Assembly (NCBI RefSeq): GCF_019749255.1 | Contig: NZ_JACWFH010000036.1 | Span: 79,323-143,322 of the forward strand | From: Mesobacillus maritimus | GTDB taxonomy: Bacteria; Bacillota; Bacilli; Bacillales; Cytobacillaceae | Reading direction: 5' to 3' | DNA length: 64,000 nucleotides | Part shown: piece by piece, positions 44,734 through 52,779 of the stretch | Position numbering within the stretch: position 1 is the first letter of the stretch | How the letters are laid out: each line of letters begins with the position of its first letter | Translations under genes and position numbers: made by a program | Notes under the pieces: generated by a model | What the model saw: the letters and a program-made list of their open reading frames with translations, nothing else | Told to the model about the DNA's origin: nothing | Database searches by the model: none

Positions 44734-45941
44734 ATTTGCTGCGTAGTACAACGATACTAGCTATACACAACCATTAGTAGACGATTACCCAAAAAGTAAT
44801 CGTCTCTTTCTTATTCATAGGATTAAAAAGCGCTTCATACTCTCTCTGTTGGTATTTTTGCTGTTTGTATAGATAATCCTTAGTTACTAATAAGAACTAA
44901 GGGGAGTTGATTATTATGAATCTAGGTGAGCAAATATTATCAGATTTAGTGGTAGCGTTAATAGAGTTATAACCAAATATCGAAGTGGAAACCACAAAGA
45001 ATAAATTATCTACTGTTCTATCAGAGTATTATATTCAAAGAGTTGAGTTAGGTGAGGTACATCCTGACCTTGAGGATAAAATACAATTGTTCATCTCGGC
45101 ATAAAAACTAGAAGGTTTAAGTTCAATTACTCTAGACAACTACCTTATGGAATTAAGTATGTTTGCTGAAATTGTAAAAAAGAAGGCTGAGGACATAGTT
45201 ACAGCAGATGTTCGTATGTATTTAAGTCAAGATGGGACCTTAAAAATGAGCACAATTAGAAAGAAACTATCTGTTTTAAAGAGTTTTTTTAGTTGGTTAG
45301 CTTCAGAAGAATATATTAAGCGTGATCCAACTACCAAATTAAAAGCTCCAAAAGATGAATACCGACTTCCCAAATCATTATCAATCGAAGAACTTGAAAT
45401 GTTAAGAGAATCCTGCGATACAGTCAGGCAGCGTGCTTTTCTAGCAATCTTGTATGCAACTGGTTGTAGATTGTCAGAAGTTCATGGATTAGATAAAGCT
45501 GATATTAATTTACAAAATATGAGCACATTAGTTATTGGTAAAGGTGATAAACGAAGGGAAGTCTATTTTTCGATTAGAGCTATGTATCATTTAGGTAAAT
45601 ATATAAAAGGAAGAAATGACAATTGTGAAGCTTTGATGGTTACAGAGAGAAAACCTTATAGAAGATTATCTAAACGAGGAATACAAAGAGAAATAGATAT
45701 AATCGCTCAAAAAGCAGGTTTACAACACAAAGTAAGTCCCCATGTTTTAAGACACACTTTTGCTACTTTAACCTTAAAATAATGGTGCTGAATTGGTCGC
45801 GATTCAAGAACTCTTAGGACATAGTTCACCAGATACGACACTTAGATATGCAAAGATTACTCATGAGCGAAAGCGAGAGCAGCATAAAAAGTATTTGATT
45901 CAATAAGTTGTTGTTCATTTGACTCATACTGCGCGGCAAAT
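44734..45941 (+). mobile_element. full-length copy F: tyrosine-recombinase element
   Basis: Left end ATTTGCTGCGTAGTACAACG then ATACT at 44734; a GACGATTAC...GTAATCGTC hairpin follows (44779-44804). A complete but decayed recombinase gene comes next. The right end is CATTTGACTCATACTGCGCG then GCAAAT, ending at 45941. ATTTGCTGCGTAGTA and TACTGCGCGGCAAAT are 15-base inverted ends with two differences. The short copies A-E have the same ends and hairpin without the gene, so they are its non-autonomous relatives. 1,208 bp. Confidence 0.8.
44916..45906 (+). pseudogene. tyrosine recombinase (XerC-like), inactivated
   Basis: ATG 44916, with GGGGAG upstream, opens MNLGEQILSDLVVALIEL, TAA, PNIEVETTKNKLSTVLSEYY, TAA, KLEGLSSITLDNYLMELSMF and then a clean frame. 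The core holds ATGCRLSEV (Arg), GKGDKRREV (Lys) and HVLRHTFATLTL (H-x-x-R). A one-base insertion at about 45781 puts NGAELVAIQELLGHSSPDTT then LRYAKI (His, Tyr) in another frame. All catalytic residues are present, but two stops and one shift split the protein. Restored length is about 330, standard for Xer-type integrases. It lies between the ends of the repeat family. Confidence 0.88.
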
Positions 45942-46047
45942 GTCTTTTTTTAGGGGAATTTTGAAATGATGTTAGGCTGTCGAGAGTAACGACAGCCGGG
46001 TTGTTCCGAAAAAAACAATAGTACATAGTTTATTGTCTAAATAAATA

Positions 46048-46751
46048 TTACCAAGGTTGACTTGTTGGGCCAATTGTAAATTCGTTAATATTCGTATCTT
46101 CTGGTTGATCAATCGCAAACGCCACAACATTGGCAACTCGATCAGGTGTAATCCCAAATTGCTCGTACAGCGCAGTCATACCTTCTCCCGTATTCTTATC
46201 AGTTATCGTATCCAACAATTCCGTGTTGATTGCTGCTGGATAGATCGTCGCGGTACGAATGTTGGTACCTTCTTGGGCAGATTCCATACGCAAAACTTTC
46301 ATTAAGTCACGAACAGCCCACTTTGTTGCTCCATAAACTGCACCACCTGGGTAAGCTTTAAGTCCAGCTACTGATGAAGTTGTGATGATATGTCCAGACT
46401 TTTGGGAAATAAATGTTGGCAACACTGCTGCGATACCATTCAATACCCCTTTAATATTAACGTCAACCATGTTGTTCCACTCGTCAGTTTTCAATGCAGA
46501 GAGTGGTGAATTTGGCATTATTCCAGCGTTCAAGAAGATTATATCGACACCACCAAAAGTGTCTTTCGCTAGTTGTACAAGCTGCTGATTGTCCTCAGGA
46601 TTCACAACGTCCGTGACTCGATAAACCGCTTGACCACCATTGGACTTAATTTCATCCGCTAATTCTTTTAAACGATCTTCACGTCTTGCTCCAAGTACAA
46701 GTTTTGCACCTTTCTCAGCTAGCAATTTAGCTGTAGCTTCGCCAATTCCTG
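46048..46751 (-). pseudogene. short-chain dehydrogenase, 5'-truncated
   Basis: The minus strand encodes SGIGEATAKLLAEKGAKLVL, LNAGIMPNSPLSALKTDEWN, SSVAGLKAYPGG and the catalytic VYGATKWAV (Y-x-x-x-K), ending at 46048. Homology begins in the middle of the T-G-x-x-x-G-I-G nucleotide motif; the first ~15 residues and the start codon are missing. Upstream, the sequence changes abruptly into the terminator of the MerR gene. TTG 46725 would give an open frame of 225 codons but without the cofactor loop. SDRs of this kind are normally about 245 residues. Confidence 0.8.
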
Positions 46752-46758
46752 AAAATAG

Positions 46759-46792
46759 AAAAAACCTACCAGCATTACATTTACTGGTAGTT
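46759..46792 (-). terminator. terminator of the merR-type gene
   Basis: On the minus strand CTACCAG and CTGGTAG pair around an 11-base loop, followed by GTTTTTTC. It directly abuts the truncated dehydrogenase. Confidence 0.75.
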
Positions 46793-46797
46793 TTCTG

Positions 46798-47214
46798 TTA
46801 GTTAGGATTAGGAACCACAATTTTATCCTCTTTATGAACATCCTCTGTTCCTGCATCTATTGCAGTCTTGTAATACCAACATTTATGTTCAATTAGTTCC
46901 AATGTTTTTTTTAGTTCTTCCATTTGAGCCTCTACAATGGATTTTCGTTCCATAAACATTTCATATCTTTGTTTTAATGTAGAATCTCCCTCAGAACACC
47001 AATCTATGAAAGCCTTAATTTCCTTTATAGGCATCCCAGTAGATTTCAGACATTCAATAATTTTTAAAGCCTCGATATCTGAATCCTTAAACACCCTGGT
47101 TCCACTTGGTGTTCGGTCTACGAAAGGCATAAGACCCTCTTTGTCATAGTAACGCAAAGTATAGACTGTAAGGCTCAATTCCTTTGCTACTTCCCCAATT
47201 GAATATGTGTTCAA
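46798..47214 (-). CDS. MerR-family transcriptional regulator
   Basis: A 138-residue regulator. Winged-helix residues 1-70: NTYSIGEVAKELSLTVYTLR, YYDKEGLMPFVDRTPSGTRV. The coiled coil is at about 80-118. C-terminal Cys near 88 and 111 might sense electrophiles, as in AdhR-like proteins. ATG 47214 follows AAAGGGAGATAC. Divergent from an aldo-keto reductase gene whose promoter has the long 19-base spacer that MerR proteins act on. Likely switches on that reductase and itself. Confidence 0.88.
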   Translation of the reverse strand: MNTYSIGEVAKELSLTVYTLRYYDKEGLMPFVDRTPSGTRVFKDSDIEALKIIECLKSTGMPIKEIKAFIDWCSEGDSTLKQRYEMFMERKSIVEAQMEELKKTLELIEHKCWYYKTAIDAGTEDVHKEDKIVVPNPN

Positions 47215-47243
47215 AATGTATCTCCCTTTCTTGAAGACTTAAA

Positions 47244-47259
47244 CCTCTAGTTAACTTGA
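47244..47259 (-). promoter_or_regulatory. MerR-type dyad near the merR start
   Basis: CCTCTAGTTAACTTGA shares the CTAGAGTTAAC / GTTAACTAGAG core with the dyad at 47381-47391 in inverted sense, 30 bases before the merR start, so autoregulation is likely. Confidence 0.5.
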
Positions 47260-47375
47260 TATTTATGAAAAGAATAGTAACATGGACAAATTTGTGTGTC
47301 AAAGGAACAAGAGGTGATTGTGCAGCGTACCTCTATATACTTTATGCAGACAAATCCAATCAATAAATTTACTAC

Positions 47376-47406
47376 TTGACCTAGAGTTAACTATAAGGAT
47401 TAACAT
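47376..47406 (+). promoter_or_regulatory. MerR-controlled promoter of the aldo-keto reductase
   Basis: -35 TTGACC (47376-47381), 19-base spacer holding CTAGAGTTAACTATAAGG, -10 TAACAT (47401-47406). The spacer is longer than the standard 17, and its dyad is centred on GTTAAC, as in MerR/AdhR-type promoters. Confidence 0.65.
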
Positions 47407-47492
47407 GTTGTTAAAAGAGAACCTGTATAGTTATTTTAAAGAGATAAATAAAAAATTTCGGTATTAGATCCATGTGAGGAGGAGTGAAAAAA

Positions 47493-48341
47493 TTGAAAAA
47501 AGTAAAAATTGCAGGAAGGGAAGTTTTCCCTATAGGCTTTGGCACTTGGAATATGGGAGACAAAGCAGATAAATTTGAACAAGAAGCAGAAGCAATAAGG
47601 GTTGGTCTTGATCATGGCGTTCAAGTTATTGATACTGCTGAAATGTATGGTAATGGAAATGCAGAGAGATTAGTTGCACATGCTATTAAGTCTTATAGCC
47701 GTGAGGAATTATTTCTCATTTCAAAGGTTCTTCCTTCAAATGCTTCGGAAAAGCTTATGCCAATTAGCTTAGAACAAAGCTTACAAAGATTAAATACGGA
47801 CTACTTAGATTTATATTTGCTCCATTGGAAAGGGAATATTCCGATTAACGAGACGATTGAAGCTTTGGAGAAAGCAAGAATTCAAGGGAAAATTAGGTCA
47901 TGGGGTGTTTCTAATTTAGATGTTGATGACTTAGAAAAAATAATGAAGCTACCTGATGGAATAAAGTGTGCAACAAATCAAGTACGTTACAATTTGGGAG
48001 ACCGAGGAATTGAATTTGATTTAGTACCTATGATGAACAACCGTGAAATGCCATTAATCGCCTATTCTCCAGTTGCTCGGGGTGATCGTTTTGGTGCAAA
48101 CCTAACTAAACAAAAAGTAATAAAGGAAATTGCTGAAAAACATCAATCAAATAGTTTTCAAATTTTATTAGCATGGTGTATTCGAAATGGTCAAACAATT
48201 GCTATACCACAATCTAGTAATACCGCTCATGTGATCGATAATGTGAAAGCAGCTGAAATTCAATTAACACAGCAAGATTTGGATCAATTAGACTCAATCT
48301 ATCCAAAACCTAGCATGAAACAGCCCCTTGCTTTATGGTAA
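47493..48341 (+). CDS. aldo-keto reductase (MerR-controlled)
   Basis: A 282-residue NADPH-dependent aldehyde reductase. Catalytic Asp/Tyr in VIDTAEMYGNGNAE near 45-58, Lys in FLISKVLP near 80 and His in DLYLLHWKG near 113; cofactor motif IPQSSNTAHVIDN at the C-terminus. TTG 47493 has GGAGGAG 8 bases upstream. An in-frame GTG at 47484 overlaps that ribosome site, so TTG is preferred. Divergent from MerR; AdhR-type MerR/AKR pairs answer formaldehyde, methylglyoxal or quinones, which is a reasonable model here. Confidence 0.88.
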   Translation: MKKVKIAGREVFPIGFGTWNMGDKADKFEQEAEAIRVGLDHGVQVIDTAEMYGNGNAERLVAHAIKSYSREELFLISKVLPSNASEKLMPISLEQSLQRLNTDYLDLYLLHWKGNIPINETIEALEKARIQGKIRSWGVSNLDVDDLEKIMKLPDGIKCATNQVRYNLGDRGIEFDLVPMMNNREMPLIAYSPVARGDRFGANLTKQKVIKEIAEKHQSNSFQILLAWCIRNGQTIAIPQSSNTAHVIDNVKAAEIQLTQQDLDQLDSIYPKPSMKQPLALW

Positions 48342-48471
48342 GAAGGTTTCTCATTACCTAATATGACATTACTCACTAAAGGATAAAATTGTCAAAGATG
48401 TCTCTCATCAGAGTTAAAAAGATATATGAATGAATTATACTTAATAAATTTTGTCGACAAGGAGGATTTTA

Positions 48472-49050
48472 ATGGATATCCAAGACTTTTTAGGGCACTT
48501 AAACAGAGGAGAAGCGGTGGAGGGAGATTCAGAGATGCACCAGATGATGCACAAAGTCTCACAAGAGGCATTGAAGTTAACCGCTGAGTTAAACGGACCT
48601 TATCATACTCCTCAAGAAATTCAGGAACTGTTTTCCCGGTTAATTGGTAAACCAGTAGACAACACATTTGCCGTGTTCCCTCCTTTTTATACGGATTGTG
48701 GGAAAAACATTAAAGTGGGCAAGAATGTCTTTATCAACTCAGGCTGTCGCTTTCAGGATCAGGGTGGAATTACAATTGGCGATGGTGTTCTCATTGGGCA
48801 CAATGTCGTCTTGGCTACTCTTAATCACGACATTGATCCTAGAAAACGCAGCACTTTGCATCCTGCACCCATTTCAATTGGTCAGGATGTTTGGATTGGT
48901 GCAAATGCCACAGTCGTTCCCGGTGTAACCATTGGTGATGGAGCTATTATCGCTGCTGGTGCAGTTGTGACAAAGGATGTTCCTCCCAATGTGATCGTAG
49001 GAGGTGTACCTGCGAAGGTATTAAAGAAAATTGAAACCAGTCAGGAATAA
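48472..49050 (+). CDS. maltose/galactoside O-acetyltransferase-like enzyme
   Basis: A 192-residue left-handed beta-helix acetyltransferase of the Maa/LacA/NodL group. The N-terminal helical cap (about 1-60) is followed by hexapeptide turns: [52 protein letters not shown]. The likely catalytic His is in [12 protein letters not shown]. It ends with the usual [11 protein letters not shown] 48472 follows AAGGAGG; the earlier start at 48451 lacks a site. It follows the aldo-keto reductase by 130 bases. It would use acetyl-CoA to acetylate a sugar or similar acceptor. Confidence 0.88.
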   Translation: MDIQDFLGHLNRGEAVEGDSEMHQMMHKVSQEALKLTAELNGPYHTPQEIQELFSRLIGKPVDNTFAVFPPFYTDCGKNIKVGKNVFINSGCRFQDQGGITIGDGVLIGHNVVLATLNHDIDPRKRSTLHPAPISIGQDVWIGANATVVPGVTIGDGAIIAAGAVVTKDVPPNVIVGGVPAKVLKKIETSQE

Positions 49051-49176
49051 TTCTATGTGATTCCTAATGTTGGCGGTGCCGCTCTTTATGGTAAAACAGA
49101 TTTAATTTTATTTAAATAGATCCAGAAAATATATATATGAATACTAGTAAAAAGCATGTAGAAAGGATTACATAGA

Positions 49177-49704
49177 ATGAAAAAATTCTTTTCTATCCTT
49201 TGTTTGTTTATTTTTGGCTTTGGTTTGACTGCCTGTGCTAATAGTGAAACAAATGAAAGTAATGAAACGAATCAAGAGGAAATGCCAACCAGTGACCCAA
49301 CTCAAGAAACGAGGGATAGTGAAATGTCAGACACAATAACAATGATAGATTTAAACATAACAATAGGGGAACAGGTATTTTCTGCAAAGCTTTATGAAAA
49401 CCAAACCACTCAGGCATTTATTGAAAAACTACCTTTAGACATAAACATGAGCGATGTTAATAGGAATGAAAAATTTTATAGTTTCCCAGATACACTCCCA
49501 ACAAATTCCGAGAGACCAGGGGAGATTAATGCAGGAGATATCATGTTGTATGGAGATAATGGTCTTGTATTGTTTTATGAAACTTTATCAAATACTTATA
49601 GCTACACTCGTCTCGGGTATATAGAAGAGGCAGTACGCTTTGCTCAAGCTGTCGGAGACGGTGATATAAATGTCTCTTTTGAATTGGCTGAACATAGTGA
49701 GTAA
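49177..49704 (+). CDS. cyclophilin-like fold lipoprotein
   Basis: A 175-residue lipoprotein: signal with lipobox LTAC (Cys 20), then a Glu/Thr-rich linker to about 55. The folded part matches the bacterial cyclophilin-like family: IGEQVFSAKLYENQTTQAFI, KLPLDINMSDVNRNEKFYSF, LPTNSERPGEINAGDIMLYG. The domain resembles peptidyl-prolyl isomerases in fold, but the active residues are not conserved in this family and function is unknown. AAAGGATT precedes ATG 49177. Such proteins recur beside flavodoxins, aldo-keto reductases and MerR genes in Firmicutes, as here. Confidence 0.8.
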   Translation: MKKFFSILCLFIFGFGLTACANSETNESNETNQEEMPTSDPTQETRDSEMSDTITMIDLNITIGEQVFSAKLYENQTTQAFIEKLPLDINMSDVNRNEKFYSFPDTLPTNSERPGEINAGDIMLYGDNGLVLFYETLSNTYSYTRLGYIEEAVRFAQAVGDGDINVSFELAEHSE

Positions 49705-49747
49705 ATAAGAATAAAAGACTCTATATTATTAGCGATAATTTTAACTA

Positions 49748-49786
49748 CCCTAAAAGCATACTTTTAGGGCTTCTTTTTCTTTTTTA
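49748..49786 (+). terminator. terminator
   Basis: CCCTAAAAG (49748-49756) pairs perfectly with CTTTTAGGG (49761-49769), followed by a T-rich run. Confidence 0.8.
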
Positions 49787-49869
49787 ATCATGAGTAAAAC
49801 AGCCAGATAGATGGTCAGATATAAGATAAAAAATATGATAATTAATAAAAAAATGGAGGGAAATACAGG

Positions 49870-50619
49870 ATGAATAAACGATTCATTATGACACTTGGAT
49901 TACTGCTATCCCTTGTTGCATGCAACAAGAATGATAATGTAACGATTGAAACTTCTCAACAGATGCAAGAGGAAATGACCGGACAGAATCAAGAATACGC
50001 AGAGATTGGTTCTGGATCTAATCTTGTTGAATTCCCTGAAAACCTTGAAGAAGGAATTGTGTTTGCAACATATGATCGAGGGGATATTCATGAAAACATC
50101 TATGTAAATAGTAGGGATGCAATTGAAGCAGTACAGAATGGAGAAGAGCTTCCGAGCGGCACCGTTATCACTCTCGAAGGATTTCGAGATGGAGAGCTTG
50201 AACACTATTTAGTAATGGAAAAGCGGACTGGTTGGGGTTCCCAATACTCGCCAGAAGAGCGCACTGGGGAATGGGAATTCCAGGCATTTACTCCTGACAG
50301 AGAGGTAATGGAAGACGGTATTGGTGGCCCAGCTATTGGAAGATGTTATACCTGCCATGCAAATCAGGAAAGGGATCAATATATGAATTCGATGGACCAA
50401 ATGAAAGATTTTAATCTAGAAGAGATTTCACAAATTAATAGAGATACCCAAATCGCGGGTATCGCTACAGAGGACTGGCATATAAGCGAGATATCTAATC
50501 ATACGAATGAGTCTATAAACGTAAATAAAAAAGAAAGTAGATTAGTAGGTGATGAAGAAAAAGCCAAAATCATTCAGGACGTTCTTTTGACGATGTATTT
50601 ACAGAGATATAAAAGCTAA
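49870..50619 (+). CDS. P460-like heme lipoprotein, copy 2
   Basis: A 249-residue lipoprotein and clear paralogue of the protein at 35680: signal with lipobox SLVAC (Cys 18), FPENLEEGIVFATYDRG, EAVQNGEELPSGTVITL, EWEFQAFTPD and heme c site GRCYTCHANQERDQY. The linker is shorter than in copy 1. ATG 49870 follows AATGGAGGGAAA. A DUF4405 gene follows 82 bases later, as in copy 1. The pair is thus duplicated as a unit, but without a flavodoxin here. Confidence 0.8.
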   Translation: MNKRFIMTLGLLLSLVACNKNDNVTIETSQQMQEEMTGQNQEYAEIGSGSNLVEFPENLEEGIVFATYDRGDIHENIYVNSRDAIEAVQNGEELPSGTVITLEGFRDGELEHYLVMEKRTGWGSQYSPEERTGEWEFQAFTPDREVMEDGIGGPAIGRCYTCHANQERDQYMNSMDQMKDFNLEEISQINRDTQIAGIATEDWHISEISNHTNESINVNKKESRLVGDEEKAKIIQDVLLTMYLQRYKS

Positions 50620-50701
50620 TGAATATATTTCCATTCATGTATAGATACATATTTTCAATGGAATTGCAATCCAACTAAAAGAAGTAAAAGAGGTGAGTGG
50701 G

Positions 50702-51379
50702 TTGAATCGAAAGACATTATTCAAACTGGTAAATGACCTAGTTATGACAATTCTTATGTTAGTAGCGATGGCTTACTATATTACTGGAAATATGGTTCAT
50801 GAAGTCGTTGGAGTTGTCGTATTTTCATTATTTATTATCCATAACTTTTTGAATCGACGTTGGTATAAAGCGATTTTTAAAGGAAAGTATAATGTACGGC
50901 GCGTTATCCAAATAGGAATAAATCTATTATTCCTTGTAACTATGACCTTGATGATCATAAGTGCTGTGTTGATTTCCAGTGACTTATTCCCCTTTATACC
51001 AATAGATAACGATATGACGCTACGGCAAATACACGTTCAGACTGCCTATTGGGGATTTGTCATTATGGCAGTACATATAGGTTTATCATGGGAAATGATT
51101 ATAAGTTCAGTTCGGAGGATGACGGGTATCACAGGTGCAAGTCGTATTCGCACCATTATGTTGCGTGTTTTGGCGGTATTAATTGTTGCTTACGGGGTGC
51201 AATCTTCTTTTGAAGGAGATATGGGCTCCAAGCTATTATTTTACAACCCATTTGGTTGGTCCTATAATAATTCCACAATAAGGTTTTTAATTGACCACCT
51301 ATCTATCATGGGAATCTATGTTTGTGGGACACATTATGCCTTAAAATTTGTTCCAAATCAGGAGAAGCGAGGGGTTTGA
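50702..51379 (+). CDS. DUF4405-type di-heme b membrane protein, copy 2
   Basis: About 225 residues and a paralogue of the 36550 protein. Both H-x13-H helices are kept (VHEVVGVVVFSLFIIH; IHVQTAYWGFVIMAVH), as is the third pair in DHLSIMGIYVCGTHY and the NPFGW motif. TTG 50702 with AGAGGTG 6 bases upstream is preferred over GTG 50693, matching the TTG of copy 1. Conservation of every His after duplication argues for real heme binding. Predicted partner of the preceding P460-like lipoprotein. Confidence 0.78.
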   Translation: MNRKTLFKLVNDLVMTILMLVAMAYYITGNMVHEVVGVVVFSLFIIHNFLNRRWYKAIFKGKYNVRRVIQIGINLLFLVTMTLMIISAVLISSDLFPFIPIDNDMTLRQIHVQTAYWGFVIMAVHIGLSWEMIISSVRRMTGITGASRIRTIMLRVLAVLIVAYGVQSSFEGDMGSKLLFYNPFGWSYNNSTIRFLIDHLSIMGIYVCGTHYALKFVPNQEKRGV

Positions 51380-51797
51380 AAGAACGAAGCAGAAGATCTG
51401 GATACAAGCAAGCATAAAAGCGAAGGACTAGGTAACAGACTCCGTCTATTAGTACTTGGCATTTTGAACTGCTCGGTATACACAAGGGATAGGGTGGGTT
51501 ACCTTCAGCCACTTACAATTTAATATAGGATCATGACAATTCCTTACCCTTGCTTATCATGGTAGGTCAGAACCTATAGAACGAGGCTTAGTAGAGGCAA
51601 AAAGAGCTGAAGTTGATTTAAACGCACCGCGAATTGGCGGGGAGTAAAATGAACAAGGTAAACCACGTAACATGTGAGAATTAAAGCGTTCTCGGTATTT
51701 GTTGTTAAGTGCGTTTTAAGTCAAACAATCCTGTTCAGTAAATTGTTTATCGTACATCATTCAACATTACGCAGTTTACACATAAATAAAGATTTCT
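51380..51797. other. intergenic with a broken reading frame
   Basis: No intact gene. A plus-strand frame at about 51552-51720 reads LAYHGRSEPIERGLVEAKRA then EVDLNAPRIGGE, stop, NEQGKPRNM, stop, ELKRSRYLLLSAF, stop. The end is vaguely like transposase C-termini of the ISL3 type, but this is not secure. Confidence 0.3.
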
Positions 51798-51835
51798 ACA
51801 AAAAATGCTTGGAGTGTTCTCCAAGCATTTTTTGT
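51798..51835. terminator. perfect bidirectional terminator
   Basis: A 17-bp perfect stem (ACAAAAAATGCTTGGAG with CTCCAAGCATTTTTTGT) with loop TGTT, carrying a T-run on both strands. It ends the leftward HAD gene. Confidence 0.85.
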
Positions 51836-51838
51836 ATC

Positions 51839-52540
51839 TTAAAGATAGCTATCTATTAAATCCAATAGTTGTTTAGGTGTACTAATAATTTTGTCTGGGT
51901 GAATAGTGTTGCCGGGCCTAGTTTTTTTTCGGTGATTCATCCATATAGAATTCCATCCAACTTGTTTTGCGCCAATTACATCATTTTCAAAAGAATCACC
52001 AATAAAAACTGTTTTCACCTTATTTAGGTTGAGTTTTTTTTCTACAACCTCAAAAGCAAGTGGATCTGGTTTAGCACTTCCAATTGCTGAAGAAATAAAA
52101 ATATTATCCTTAGGGATCCATTTAGTGAGTCCTAACTGTTTTATCTTCATTAATTGATGTTGGTAAGGACCATTTGTTAATATTCCAAGTTGTTTGTCCT
52201 TTTTATAAAGTAATTCCAGTAGGCTCTCTATTTCAGGAAACAATGTGATTTTTTTTTGATGTTCTTCATACGTTTTTTGGAATTCTATTGCTTCATTATA
52301 AGAAATCTCAATACCAAATTCCTTACAAGCAGTCATAATACGATAGGTATGTAACTCTAGCAATGTTACTGTTCCAGCTTCACTCTTATTAAATAAGGTG
52401 TCGCTATGTTTTCTACTAGAAACATACAGTTCTTCAATTGGAGCATTTCTTAAATGATTCAAACTCTTTTCAAACGCATTTTTAAAGGGTTGCAATTGAT
52501 CATATAAAGTATCATCTACATCAAATAAAATAGTATCCAT
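51839..52540 (-). CDS. HAD-superfamily hydrolase (YjjG-like)
   Basis: A 233-residue HAD phosphatase. Motif I FDVDDTLYD with D7 and D9; motif II LGILTNGP near 116-123; motif III Lys in SAKPDPLAF near 154; motif IV FIGDSFENDVIGA near 175. Small helical cap at 15-90. This set fits pyrimidine-nucleotidase or house-cleaning HADs such as YjjG. ATG 52540 was chosen with GGTGAGG upstream. It is divergent from the PTS regulator gene with a shared 239-base control region. Confidence 0.87.
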   Translation of the reverse strand: MDTILFDVDDTLYDQLQPFKNAFEKSLNHLRNAPIEELYVSSRKHSDTLFNKSEAGTVTLLELHTYRIMTACKEFGIEISYNEAIEFQKTYEEHQKKITLFPEIESLLELLYKKDKQLGILTNGPYQHQLMKIKQLGLTKWIPKDNIFISSAIGSAKPDPLAFEVVEKKLNLNKVKTVFIGDSFENDVIGAKQVGWNSIWMNHRKKTRPGNTIHPDKIISTPKQLLDLIDSYL

Positions 52541-52698
52541 CCTAGTAATCCTCACCTTTAAAATATTGTTTTTGTAATTTATCAATATGATAACATCTTT
52601 ATCTCGTTCGTGTAGATAATATAAATTGCAACAATGATGTTGTAATAGTCTGTTATTACCTTACAAATTTTAAATGATAAAATGAATACATAAGGTTA

Positions 52699-52712
52699 AG
52701 TAAGCGCTATCA
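52699..52712. promoter_or_regulatory. cre-like CcpA site
   Basis: AGTAAGCGCTATCA matches the TGWAANCGNTNWCA consensus at all but the first position. It lies 68 bases before the PTS operon start, so glucose repression of this operon is likely. Confidence 0.6.
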
Positions 52713-52779
52713 AAGGGTTGGCAATCTTTCAATTTTGATATTAAATGGGATAAAGCAGTTAGGATAAGGAGGTGCTATA

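Noticed and set aside
45975..45997. GGCTGTCG-N7-CGACAGCC hairpin as a terminator
   Set aside because: The stem is perfect but neither strand has a T-run; function is unclear, so not listed as a terminator.
47321..47355. A seventh copy of the dispersed repeat (TGTGCAGCGTAC...TATGCAGACAAAT)
   Set aside because: Only short, degenerate similarity, no central hairpin and a much shorter length.
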